Assembly (NCBI GenBank): GCA_020746105.1
Contig: CM036623.1
Location: 2,914,001 to 2,978,000 of the forward strand
Direction: 5' to 3'
Length of the DNA stretch: 64,000 nucleotides
DNA from: Trogon surrucura
Lineage: Eukaryota > Chordata > Aves > Trogoniformes > Trogonidae
Position 1 is the stretch's first letter, and each line of letters begins with the position of its first letter. Below the pieces are notes generated by a model that was given only the letters and a program-made list of their open reading frames with translations, was not told the DNA's origin and made no database searches. The translations under genes were made by a program, and so were the position numbers. Positions 12,801 to 58,540 of this stretch are shown one piece after another.

Positions 12801-15179
12801 ATTGCCTGGTCATTGCTGTTTACCTGACTCCATGTATGGAACTGTAATTTTAATGTCTCTTTTTCCAAACCATTTGTACACAAAATCATTCCATGAATGG
12901 CTGCCTTATAATTTTTCCACTTTAATTGTGAATGGTTGAAATAATGTTGCCGTTTTCAATTTGTTTTATTATATTAAATTTTTACTAGGTGCAGTGCTCT
13001 GGAGTTGGCTTGTCATTTATTGCATGAGGTTTTGTGACAGCTCCGGCAAAGAGAAATGACAGTCTTAAATGGGATGTGAGTGGTGCAGACAGTACGTTTT
13101 ATTTTTGTTTAAGTGTGCTTTCTGCTTTTCTTCGTAATTTCCGAGCACCTCCTGGAAAGCTGAAGTGTGCAACTGCACGTTGAGAAGCAAGGTTGCTTTG
13201 GACATGGGTATGAACGGGTTTAGAGGGATAAATACAGAAATTGATTGATAGCTCTGCTTATGGAGGAGTGTTTGACAACTTCTGTCTCCAGGAGAATGTT
13301 CAGGAGTTGGTGTTGCCCTGAAGCTGTCTCTTCCCCGAGCCCACCCCCAGGGAAATTTCTGAAGGCAGAGACCTCTTTGAAAGGCCATGGAGGGGGGTGA
13401 TGGGCTCAAGATTGCTCCAGGCCACTATTAAAAGGCTGGAGGACCTGTTGGGGCTAAAGAAAATTAAGGGTGCAGAACTGAGTGAAAACAGTCTTGACAG
13501 CCCAAAATGCAAACACCAAGTCTCTGGGTTCTTTTTGGGGACTTTGTGACAAAGTGGCCTTTCCCCATATATATGTGCCTCCGTGTGATTCGGATTAAAC
13601 GTCAGCTTTAATTACGCGTGCCGAGATGTGAAGAAAATCCTCGCCTGCTTTCTGTTCTTGTGTTACAGGGGGAAACCTGCTGCTGACATCTTTTTTTTTG
13701 CCCCTCTTTTGTAGTTTTCTCTGTTTGCTTGGGCTTTATTTTTTTGTCATCCCATCCTGCTCTTTGCAGTCACCGAGTCACAGCTCAGCTTTCCTTGTGA
13801 CTGCCCGGTGATCCTCCTGTCGACCCGTTCACACCTCTTCAGTATTGCACTTTGTCTTCACTGTTGATGCAGTTTTTTGGGAAGGCAGCTTTACCTTCTT
13901 CCCGCAGCGTGCAATGAAGTGAAAAGCCTGTCTTAAGCTACAGCTACCGAAATTTTCTCTCTAGTTAGTGCAGCGCTGTGCTCACCTTTGGATGCCTTTT
14001 GCATCGCAGTTGTCCTTGGGGCTGGGGGCTCTCTGGTTCTCAGGCCCAGCCCTCAAAGTGGCAGCAAAATTTTCATCAAAATTCATAACCGCAGGGTCAC
14101 GCATTTTGAGCGAAATTCACAAGTTCTCAAAAAATTCCAAGTGCTAATTGTGGTGATCGCTGTAACTGAGAGCGGATTGTGTTCTTGCTGTGAAGAAGAA
14201 TTGTCTTCTGAGGCTCCTGGAAGGGTTCTTTTTGCCTCTCACAATTTTGGGTTACAGAGAGTAGTTGGAAATTAAATTAAATTTTAATAGTGGTCTGTAA
14301 GGTGCTTAGACAGGTGATGAGAAGAGAGCTTGTTAAATTAATTGTTTTGTTATCTGAGCAAAAACTTGTGGGGCAGTTGGTTTTTTTCCTGTAGGACACT
14401 TTAGGCCATATTTGTAGGGTTTGCAGGTTTTATGAAAAGATTCCCCAAAAAAATCCACTGAGTTGAACATAGTGTGCTGTGATCGTACAATGGGCCAACT
14501 TTTCATGTGAAACACTGAATTTGTTTGTTTTTAAATAAAATGCAACTTTCAAAAAGAGTGGCCACAGTTAAACACCTCTGACTAAAAATGTTACTTTATC
14601 AAGCTTGGTTGGGACTGGATGTAACACTTTAAAACACATGCAGGGAACAAATAAATGAATAAATGGAAGGAGCAAAGGCTGCGTAAAACACAAAAAGTTG
14701 CTTGTCCCTTGCCAGAGTGTGCCCTGTTGTGTGGATGCTTTTAGGGGGTTGTAGAAGAAAGTTATTAACCACTGTGCCATCCTGTGGCTTCTGCCAGGAA
14801 TTAGGGCAAGGATGAGAATGGGAGTTGGGATCCCTGGAATAATCAGGAAGACACAAGGCAGTCCCTAAGGAAACACTTGTGCAGGCTTTTCAGATCTGTT
14901 TTCGTAGATTCATGGGGTTTTGCAATCGAGTCGGCTGAAACTCTTTTGTCATTTGACCTTACCTGATATAAAACCATCGGCTGGGAGCAATTCAGGAAAT
15001 GTTAATGGCTTAAAGCGATCTCAGAGAGTGAGGCAACCCCTTAAGCAGCTTGCAGGTAGGTAATTAAGGACTTGCCTTCTCCTCCTTGAGGTGGGACGGT
15101 GCCTGGCGGTGTGCCAGAGGTCTTTAGCACATGGTGGGAAGGCGCTAATTGCAGTCGAGAGCACTGATGGCAGAGTGGC
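9873..15179. other. Distal 3'UTR or intergenic DNA after SLC39A9, no recognised gene
   Basis: This stretch is A/T-rich with T homopolymers and an A/C-rich tract at 9950-9988. A 170-codon open frame at 12181-12693 has low-complexity composition and no recognisable domain, and its length is within chance. I see no RNA gene or mobile element here. Confidence 0.6.
9950..9988 (+). repeat. A/C-rich low-complexity tract
   Basis: A-rich sequence interrupted by CCCCC and CCC, of the same kind as the tracts at 5221 and 17347. Confidence 0.65.
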
Positions 15180-15503
15180 GGAGCATGGAAGGGACCTCTG
15201 GAGATCACCTGGTCCAACAACCTCCTTGCTCAAGCCGTGTCACCTAGAGCTGGTTGTCCAGGATTGCATCCAGATGAATCTTGAAAATCTCTGAGGTGGA
15301 GACTTCACAACCTCTCTGGGCACCCTGTGCTAGCTCACAGTAAAAAAAAGTGTTTCCTGATGTTCAGAGGGGACCTCCTGTGTTTAAATCTGTGCCCGCT
15401 GCCTCTGGTCCTGTCACGGCACCACTGAAAAGAGCCTGGCTCCATCCTCTTCGTACCCTCCTTTCAGGTATTTGTATACATTGATGGCGTTCTTCCTACA
15501 GCT
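15180..15503 (-). mobile_element. CR1 LINE fragment, reverse orientation
   Basis: The + strand shows the reverse complement of a CR1 3' region. It starts with GGAAGGGACCTCTGGAGATC and continues into the part equivalent to TTTCCTGATGTTCAGAGG, then the CCTCTGGTCCTGTC segment. It is truncated at its 5' end near GTATACATTGATG, as is typical of CR1, and the terminal octamers are degraded. It lies between SLC39A9 and PLEKHD1. Confidence 0.9.
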
Positions 15504-49045
<33,542 letters not shown>

Positions 49046-50962
49046 CTCTTGTTGGGAGGAGGCCTCCGATCTCAACTTGCCATCCAGCTCTGCAGAAGTT
49101 ATGCCATCTGGTACTAGGGTCAGAAGGGAGATTTGCCTTTTGAGGGGAGAAAGTTGTGTGTAGGCAATTCCCTCAATTAGTGGCTTTGCTTTATTTTGGA
49201 TGCTCCCCATAGCCTGGCAGGCCTTCTCTGCTGATTGTTCCAGAGCAGTTTGCTTCAGCTGCTTACGTTAAGCCACGTTTTGCCAAGATACCGTAGTCGG
49301 TGTTTAAGCAAACCACAAACTGTAGCTTAGGAAGTGCCTTTTCTTTCCTTTCTTGTCTAGTCTGGCTGCCAAAACAAAGCACTTCTAAGAGAGCCCTTTA
49401 TCAGCCTATGCTCCAGCCAGTGTAACCTCCCCAGCTGGACACAGTTGAACCTGTTTTGCCCGATTGCTTCTAGGAAAAGGTTCGCTGCAGGTCCCCAGTC
49501 AATCACCGCTTTGGTGGGATACACTCCCCTGGTGTGTTTCCTGAAGAACACAGCACTCCCAGCCTCCCAAGCACAGGCAAAGGTATCAAACACAGGACAG
49601 CCTCTTGGTGCTACATCATTTCAAGCAAACGGTAGCAACATGAGGTGAAGACAACCTGAGGATGCTGTGGATTTGGCTCCAAGGATGATCATGTGCAGAG
49701 AAGAGCTTAGAGGTAACTCGGTGGCACTGGTACAAGCTGGAGGGAGAGTTGCATTGTGCTGTCTGTGGGCAGAACATCCTGGGGCCACCTTTGCACTTTT
49801 TTTGGCATTGGGATATCTGACTGTGTCACTAGAAGGAGGAGGAGTGGAGCTACATGTGGCGTAAGGTGTTATCTGTAGGCAGGTTCAATGCGGAGGAGGC
49901 TTTGACTTGGCTCTGAGGACTTGCTCATCGCCTCTGTAAAACAGGCTGGAGGGCAGGTGGGTGAGGAGTGTCCAGCAACAAAAAGAATTGGAAAATTAAA
50001 CATTGTCAGCAGCAAGCTGTCAGGGCTTACAGGTGAGGAAAGTCATCTTTGTATGTGCTGCAGTCAATAGTCTGTGTCCGAGGCTTTGTACTGCTCTCTA
50101 CCGGTCCTCTTAATTGCAGTCCGTGCTGTCTTGGTCAAACTGGGACCTCTGTCAAGTCTGGGCTGGATTGGGAGAGGTGCTGTGGACAACCTGCTCAGAG
50201 GTGGGCTTCTGGCTGGCCTCTGGCCTCTTCCAAGTGCTCACCCTGTGGTTATGGCAGGGGAGGGTTTGCCCTGCATGTGGTCATCTTGTACATTACAAGA
50301 GAGGAATCGCTTTGTTGTGGGAACCTTCGCAGCCTCTCCCACCCATTCTAAGTGAGCAGCTGGCTAATAATTAACCCGTGCTATAGTAACAGTGCTGCAT
50401 TGTGCCGATTTAATGGGCTTTCAGGGCTGTGCCCCTTTGCAATACCCCTGGGTATTACATATGTCCAGCGACACTGGGGTGTTACATAATCAGAGAGTCC
50501 AGTGCTGAAGGATGACATTTTTTTGATGATAGGTGATGCGATAGGAAAAGAGAATTTGCATCCTTCCTCAGCTTACCTGATCCTTCTGTGTTTTTTCCAC
50601 TCACGCTTGCGAGCGAGAAAGCCACAAATGAATTCTTGCTCCTACAGCGCCGAAGGGCTGTGAGAAAGCGATAGAGAGCTGGTTTTCCCCTTTACGCTGT
50701 CCTCGCATAATCTCTGGCTGTTTTCCAGTTAAAGGTCTGTATCATGTGATGCTGGAAGGGACAGAAAAAAAGGACAGCCAGGGAGTGTATCTGTAATTCA
50801 GGCGGTCAGGAAAATCACCCTGTGGCCTGTGAATGCAGCACCTTTGATCTATCACCATCAAAAGCCAAAATATCAGACTTTACAGAAGTATTGTACTCAG
50901 GAGGCAGCCACATCAGGTCTTCCTTTACTGTGCATTTTGACAGCAATAAATAAATAAAAGGT
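49046..50962 (+). other. PLEKHD1: Probable PLEKHD1 3' untranslated region
   Basis: This is noncoding sequence after the TGA. The first strong poly(A) signals are overlapping AATAAA hexamers at 50945-50958 (AATAAATAAATAAAAG); an earlier ATTAAA is near 49995. A 3'UTR of about 1.9 kb is plausible, but the end is inferred. Confidence 0.5.
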
Positions 50963-53900
50963 AACGCTGACACCAGAGCGAATTCCTGTGTGTTCTTGAT
51001 ACGCTGTCATCGGAAAAACGTTAAATTGCCTTTGCAGGAGCGGAGACAAATCATTGTGACACCCTCATTTACTGCCAGCGTACTTCCTCTGCTTCGCTGA
51101 GTTGTTGCGTTACGTCCTCTCAAAAGGACCGGCTGTGTGCGGAATGCCTTCGCCCTCGCTGCCCACTTCCACTTTTAAAACGTGTATAAAGTTAAAACCG
51201 GGCTGTACTAAATCTAAAGAAGAAACGTCCCGTTTGCGAAGCCAGCGAGCAGCTCTCTGTAGCCAGCACGGCGCACCCTGAGCCACCCGCAGCCAGGCGT
51301 CTGCCATCTGTCCTTTCTCCCTGTAGAGATGAGCCCTGCAGGGGAATCCTAAGTTCCCCGGCAGAGTCAGCACGGAGCTGGGTCTTAAACAGGGGACTGT
51401 CTCCTTATTCTGCTTGAAAGGACATAGGGATTACTGATTTCAATGTTATCTGTGTGTTTTTTTAATGCGATGCAGTTAAACAGGGAGATGGTTTGGGGGG
51501 CAACCGACCTCTGTTCACATAACCTCTGCTAGTAATTCTGGGTCAGATCACCACCTTCGACTGGGAAAACTGGGAATGAGATGAGAACTCCCTTCACGGA
51601 GGAAAGTTCCCTAAATTTTTCCCTGGTGTCTTAGGGAAAGAGAAGATACAGGGTGGTTTGCACCTCTAAGATTCCTCTTCAGAAATTGCATACAGCTAGA
51701 CTAGCCCCGAGAAGCCCGTGTTCATTCTTCTACCACCTGGGAACTTCTCTTCCTTCGGAAAGCTTTCCATTCAGAGACACTTAAAATACAGTTTCCTTTG
51801 CAGACAAACGTGAAGCCTGCTGACTCTCCTCTGCATTGTCTTGCCTCTTTTTCACTGTAAATGATGAAATTTAAGGGTTAATTTCATCCTCTGCGTAAGA
51901 CGCAGGGAAGCCTCCTCCAGACTGTTTCAGTCCATGGGCTCCTGCTGAAGGACAGGACCTCAGGGTCTTCCCTGGTGCCCGATGCCCAGAGGCTTTGCTC
52001 TTGCACAGCAGTAAATGGCAGGGAAAGGAAGGCAGCCCCAGCCCCGCTGCTTCCGAAGCAGAGAAAGTGGACAAGAAATGGAAACTGCCCTCAGGGTCAG
52101 AAGTCAATAACAACGGGTAAGTGGTCGCTGGTGCGTGTGATGCGCTGCTGTGCGCAGCACACAAGTGACACGGGCTGGTAGCAATTTTCAGCTACAGAAT
52201 ATAACTTTTTCTTTATTAAAAAAAAAAAATCTTAAGAAGGTAGGCAGGCTTTCTGCTTAGGACATTAGAGTATCTCTTTGGAAATAGGATGACAGCTTTT
52301 CACAGAAATAGTCTCTTTTGAATGTCTTTCAATGTAGCCACTTTTTCTGGTTACTAAAGGGACAGAAGATGGCTCATGTTGTGTCTAACAAGAAATTTGC
52401 TCCCAGGAAGGTGGCCGTGCTCTGAAAGTTCTGTCCAAGGCTTGGCTTCAGGCAGATTCTGAGGCTTGCCTGGACATTCAGAGCTCCTTCACGCTGGAGT
52501 GACTGCAAAGGTTGTCATTATTCCACCTGATGCACTTGGCACAAGGATAATTCTGCAGGTTTTTTTAACCTAGTCCGTGCACGATTTGTTACCCACCTAG
52601 TTTGAGCATGGCCATGAAGGGGAGAAATGACCAAGCCAGTAATCAGTCACGTCAGAGCTGGCTCTGAGGTGGCCTGTTGGGGTGACAGTCACCAGGAGGG
52701 GGGCAAGGTGGGACCATGAGCTCAGGAACCACCCATGGTTTGTTGAATGACCTGCAATGTCTTTCTGCTCACATGATAACATTCGTTCTTCCACAATAAG
52801 TAACACTTACTTCTTACTACACGCTTGACTCCAAAGCTGAAATGGCATAAGATCCAACTAAGTACTCAAGTCTGTGAGTCTCTTCTGCTCCTTTTTGCTC
52901 CCAGTACTAAATGCAAGATACATCGTAGTTGTGGAACCAATAATTTTTTTGGTTGTTTTTTTTCCAGTGTTGACAGATCTGACACTTCAGAGGAAGAAAA
53001 ATTTTAAAGGCCATTTTGTGGGGGGTAGCAGAGTCACCTTTTACTAACTCAGAGGTGTTGCAATAAATAACTTGGCACGGCCACGTGCTCTTATTTTGCT
53101 GTATCACAAAAAGTGCAAACCTTGCGTTGCTTAAAATAACAAGTGAATTCCGCTTGCCCTTGAGCTCTTCTTGACTGACCCCTGGCTGAAACTTCTGTGT
53201 GGAAACTTCTATGTGGAAACAAGTCCTCTCCTAGAGTTGCTGCTCCCATCGGTTTCTTCAATATCACATCAGAGGTTGGCTGTGTTCTTAGGTGCACTCA
53301 TCTCAGTGGCACGCAAGGCTCTGAGAAGAATTAAAATGACGTGGCAAGAAGGTGGAAATGCTGCGGGACTTGTAAGAAGACGGAGACAGACAAAGATTTC
53401 CAGAGGGATTGGATTGTACCTCACTTGGGAACAGCCACGGCTTTATTTTATCCTTTCTTTTCTGGATTCTGCTGGAGGCACAACACTTGTGCTTGTTGCC
53501 GACAAATAGAAGGTGAGGAAACTTCACCAGGAATGAGACCGAAAGGTAGGAGTGCAACGGATGTGACTGAAACCTAGAGCGCTGCTGACAGTGGGTTGGG
53601 GTGTTTAAAAAAGCAAACAAAATATGTGCGTGCTATGGCAAGCACACCTCAATCAGCAAAAGGCAGCTGTCCCGTTTCTCAGAGAGCAAAAATCACCTTG
53701 GGTCCCAACTGGAGTCTGGTCCCAGGTACTCAGAGAAAAAGGGTCTGCAGGCTAAGGCTCCCTTTTCCTCTCCCCAACTTACTATTGCTGAGCAAGGCAT
53801 GGTGAGAAAGCACCGAGCCTGCACTGGTGTGGCCCAGCTGGGTGATGCGGGGCTGTCACTTATGGTTGTCCCCTTTGTGGGTGTGCTTGTGGCTGCTCAG

Positions 53901-54214
53901 GGGTCAGAAGCCGGTCTCTTGGCACCTGAAAGGTTTTTGGGTGTCTAAATGTTGACTGGAAGAGGCCTAAAATTCCTGCAACTCTCCAGGGATTTGGATG
54001 CTCAGAAACCCCTTTAGCCTGGAGCAGCAGCCTTCTAGATCCCTCTCTGATCAAGTATGAGGGACTTCAGAGAGATGTTCCGACCCACGAAGAGATGCAG
54101 GGAATAGCAGTGAAGCCAGGCACTCTCTTTTGCTTTCTGCTCCTGCTTCGAAATTTCTCTTGTCGTAGTTTCTCCCCACATGCAAATACAGAGCAGGTTT
54201 AGTTTAATGTGGGT

Positions 54215-54237
54215 TTTATTTTATTTTATTTTAGATT
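54215..54237 (+). repeat. TTTTA simple repeat
   Basis: Four to five tandem TTTTA units (TTTTATTTTATTTTATTTTA). Confidence 0.85.
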
Positions 54238-56106
54238 AAGAGAAACAATGTGCAGGCAGAGCTGGCTTTTCTCCCTACGTAGGGGGAACGTGGGCTCCAA
54301 AATGAGGACGGAAAATTCCCAGCCATTCAAATGTACCGTAGATGGGTAAAATAGGCATGCTTATCCTGTGTGCCAAGCTTGGATGAGGAGGAGTAGCAGG
54401 ACACATTGCATTCCGAGTTTGAAGCTGGCCTGCAGTAAGTGAGAATGAGTTTGGAGAAGTAGATGGTTTTAGCCCTTTTCTTTGACTGATGCTGAAGGAG
54501 CTAGAAGAGAACTTGTCCACTAAGTCCAGATCTCCTTTTAGCCTATGGTTGGCTGCTGGTGTTGGCATGGGATTAGGCTTAGTGGCTGCTCCCTACACAG
54601 AAAATCCCTCCGGCTGCGACCAACTGCTGCTGAGGCACAGCCTTGTGGTGCTTGTGGCTCTAGGGAACACCCTCAGACCTACACGTGGTAAAGGAAGGGT
54701 GTGCGTGACACCTTCCCGGCCAAACTCATGGAGTCTCCATGTCACAGGTTTGGCTTCCCCTTGCAAGCACGAGCTCAGCTTCCAGCTCTGTGCCAGTACT
54801 CAGGAGTGGGAAGCCCTGTGCCCGCTGCTTGAGCTGCTCCTGCAGGTCTGTCGGATCCCAGACCTCTGCCACCAAGCTTTCACCCAGCAGCGTGGAAGGA
54901 GAGGATTTAGTGAGCCAGCCTTAGGAAAGGCCACCGGGAGCCAGCGTTGGAGCTATCCCATTCAATTCCTGTTGGGAGAAAAGTGTCTCCATGTCACCTC
55001 TGCTGTAAGCGCACTGTTTGGCCCCTAAGGGCAGCTTGGGAAGGATCTGGAGGGTGGCTCTCAGAGGAGCTGCACATGGGCTCTGCTTCATTCCCAGACT
55101 GGGACAGTGGAGAAGGCGAAGGGAGAGCAGTTGCTTTCCAGCTGGATTGGAAGGAAAGAGCAGACCTTGCAGGGAAGCAAAGAACAGCTGTTGTGGATAG
55201 CAGCCTGCAAAGGAATAAAGCCTCCTGATCATCTTCTTGTCCAGGTGGGAGGGAGCAGCCCTGAAAGATGTTTCTGGGCCTTGGTTCTGGTTCGTTCCCT
55301 GTACAAGGAGTTTGGGTCCTGTCTGTACTTGAAAAGGAACATAAAGTTAGCAAATAAATATTGTTTTCCATGGGGAACATCCTCTCCCTCCCTGCTCATC
55401 CAGTTCTCTCCAGCTTGGAGCAGGATTGCAAAGGGCAAGTTGGCTTCTCCCCACCTTCCCCTCCAGCCCGCTCCCTCAGCTTTTCATTAGTTCCTCTTTG
55501 GCTAATTGTGGCTATCACCCCGAGGTGGAAAATTAGCATCATGCAGCACCTGGGAGTGGTGGGAGGATGGTGCTGGCCCAGACAGAGGGGAAGCCCACCC
55601 TGCCACGGTGGAGCTGGGGAGCTGCTCCCCTTGGAGAGTGCAAAGGAGGTGAGACAATCATAGCCGCTCGTGCCTTTTTCATAATGCTGTCTTTCTGTCT
55701 AGAAAATATTTCATCCCGCTTGCAAAATCTTTCAGACTTGAGCATTTCATGCAGAAAATACATAGAGATGGGCAGGGAACGCCCTGGGCTGTTAACCAGG
55801 CGCCTTCCTTCCCTGCTTCACAGCCCTCCTCACACACAGCTTTGGGCCAAGCCCCGTGGGTGCAAAGATGGGCAGGAAGGTGCTTGGTCTCCCCCCTCAC
55901 CTCACACCCTCTGCGCCAGGTCCTGTCCGAATACGTTTCACAGGGGTGAGGGGCAGGATGAGGAACCAGTGACTCCATCAAACCAGTCTGAGTCTTTACT
56001 GGGAGACTCAGAGGGTCTGTGCTTCAGCGAGTCAGACGGCTTCGTGTCCCTTGTAAGCTGCTAGTGAGCAGAGAATCCGACTCGTGTGTCTCTCCCCATT
56101 GTGTTC

Positions 56107-56166
56107 ACACACACATACACATATGTATGTGCACATATATATATATATGCATGCATACATGCAAAG
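56107..56166 (+). repeat. Compound CA/TA/TGCA microsatellite
   Basis: Alternating purine-pyrimidine sequence with CACACA, ATATATATAT and GCATGCATACATGC blocks. It is a simple repeat that could adopt non-B structure. Confidence 0.85.
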
Positions 56167-58486
56167 ATGATGTATCTTAAATACATACCTCAAATACGTC
56201 GTGTATCAAAAGAAATACTTCATAGTGAGGTCTTTTATTTTTCTTGTTTTGCCTGACAAAAAAAAATTCTAATTTTTTCTCTGGTTTTCTTTCCTTACAG
56301 GCAGAAAGCAGACCAGAAACTTTTACCTTCAGGTGAAGCACCATGTGCTTTATAACTGTGTGAAGGTCACCCTGGACGCTGTGTCTTTAGTGTAACTGCC
56401 ATTGCCAGCCCCAAAGGGAAAGCCACATGTGGACAAACAGCCCTGGCAAGGACAACTACTTGTTAATCCTCCATGTAGGGACACTTCTGCACCATGAAGC
56501 AGCCAGGTAAGCTACGGCTTCGGTTTTTCTATGTCTTTCAGTGACCTGCTCAAGCCATGCAGCCGAGCATCTTCCCGGGTCCCCTGGATGAGGGTCGGTG
56601 GTGACAGCTCTGCGGCTGGGAGCGGTGCTGGAGCAGGGGACAAGCAGCCTGTCCCAGGGCAGCGGCTGGGGCATGAGGTTTTGAAACCCAGGTTTTAAAG
56701 TTAGTGCATAGCAAGCCTGATGGGCCCTTTCCCTCGCTGCTGCCTCTCTCTGGATAAATAGTTTCAAATCACGAGGGCTGTAAAACTTGAGCCATAAAAC
56801 CTTGCGCTAGGACGATGTAAATAAAGCCCGGTCAGACAGCTGGCATGTCAGAAATTTCTTCAATATTTTACTTTCTGCATGATTTAACAAAATACAACTA
56901 TATCCTAAGAGCCCTGGAAATGCATCCCTCTTGCACGCATCTTTTTAAGTTATCTGTGAATGTCACAGAAAAGAAAACAACTGTTTTCTTGGAGAAGGTG
57001 ATGTGTGTGTCCTGGACAGTGAGCTCATGGGGAAGATGAAGGGAGGGAGTTGCTGAGTTTCTGTAGCTGCAGTGCAGCAAGGAGTAAGTAGTGTTAAAAA
57101 GAAACATACCCTGGTTTAAGGCACTGAATGCATTTGAATTGTTTTGCAGAATAATAGGCACTTATTGCTGCTGTAATGGGATAGCCAGCGAAGGAGAAGC
57201 TGTGGCTGCTTCTGCAGCAGGAAACATCAATTATGGAGGAAGGAGGATGTGTTGTATAAGGTCAGGAAACAGTAGGACAGACAGGATTATATTCTGCTGT
57301 TTCTCTGGCTGTCCAGGTGATGTTTACTGTAGTAGGCTGTGAGTTCTCAAGATAACATGAAACAAATCCTGTCTCCTTTCTAAGGAGAAACGGGGTCAGT
57401 GTTTGCCATCCTCACAGACCCGATAGCACAGTCTGTGCCATGTTATAGATGCTAATTATGGTAGTAAGGCTGAGGCTGCAGCTCACTATCTGGAGACTGT
57501 GTGTGGAGAAATGTGGATTACACAGAAGTGGGACGTGGGTACTCCTCTTTGAATGGACAAAGGCTTGGGCTGTGGTGGCTGCAGGGACAGTGGCCGTGGG
57601 AGGCCTCCTAATTAAGAACAGTATAGAAATATGCATTTTGTCAGATTTTGCCAAAGGCGCAGAGGAATGCAGGTGGGAAATGGAGGGGAGCTGAGGAGCA
57701 GCAGCTGAGTGGGAAATCCTGAAGATTCACTAGCACTCATTTTTCCACATGGAGCATTGTGGGTTTTTGTCTTCTTGGCCTGAGATAAGAGATGGGAAAA
57801 AAAAAGCCTTTATTTTGCAGCTACCTCATCCAGCCCCCTTGCAGGGCAGGCAGCTTATTTATTCCACCTGCTAGTCCTGCCTGTAGTTGTTTTAAGTATC
57901 TCTGTGTCTCTGCTGTTCCTTGGCTGTTGGGTTGGAGCTGTTGGAGGTGGGTGTGTGGAAAGGGCATTGAAGTCTGTGCCCTGTCCCAGAAGGACAAAGA
58001 GCACCCACATGTAACCTCAGCAAACTCCTCTTTGGGGGACGCTGGGTCTTCAGATGCAACACATTCAGCTCAAAAAAGCTTCAACTACCAACCTGCCAGT
58101 CTAGCTCTGTCTCTCCCACGTCCCCACAGCTGTGACCTCTGTCCAACAAGCCTCATGGAAATTCAGAGATCTTAAAGATAATCTGACCCTTCATGTTTCA
58201 GAGTCAAAAGTAATAAAATTTTTTTTGCTTTTGCTTTATAGCTGAAGAACAGCGGAATTTGCTAAGGAGACTCTGGGTTAATCTTGTGCCTTGAGGTGGG
58301 AGCTGCTTCTTTCATGTCCACACCAGCTCTGTGGGAAGCATCTCTTGGTGGGAAGACGGAGGAGAGCAGTGCCTCTGGCTGCAGGGTGGCCCTTGCTGCT
58401 CACAGGTAAGGACACGGACTTGGCAGGGTGTGGGTATTTCACAGACAAATGCTAACAACCTTGGTCTTTAGGGAGCAGCCGGGCTG

Positions 58487-58540
58487 CTGAGGGAGGTGGG
58501 AAAATGTCCTGATCTTCTGAGGGAGGTGGGAAAATGTCCT
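58487..58540 (+). repeat. Tandem duplication, 24-base copies at 30-base period
   Basis: The 24 bases CTGAGGGAGGTGGGAAAATG plus TCCT occur at 58487-58510 and again at 58517-58540, separated by GATCTT. The copies are identical, which points to a recent local duplication. Confidence 0.93.

Noticed and set aside
54489..56064. Two + strand open frames of 179 and 165 codons after PLEKHD1
   Set aside because: They lie in G/C-richer DNA with open frames on both strands, lack domains, and differ in frame. They look like chance frames.
56301..56332. Possible 32-base micro-exon after CTTTCCTTACAG
   Set aside because: A strong acceptor with a weak GTGAAG donor and no continuing frame to any neighbour; likely chance.
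58242..58292. Possible terminal exon with frame EEQRNLLRRLWVNLVP then stop
   Set aside because: The acceptor (T-rich tract, TTATAG) looks fair, but the peptide is very short, has no partner exon and is not recognised.
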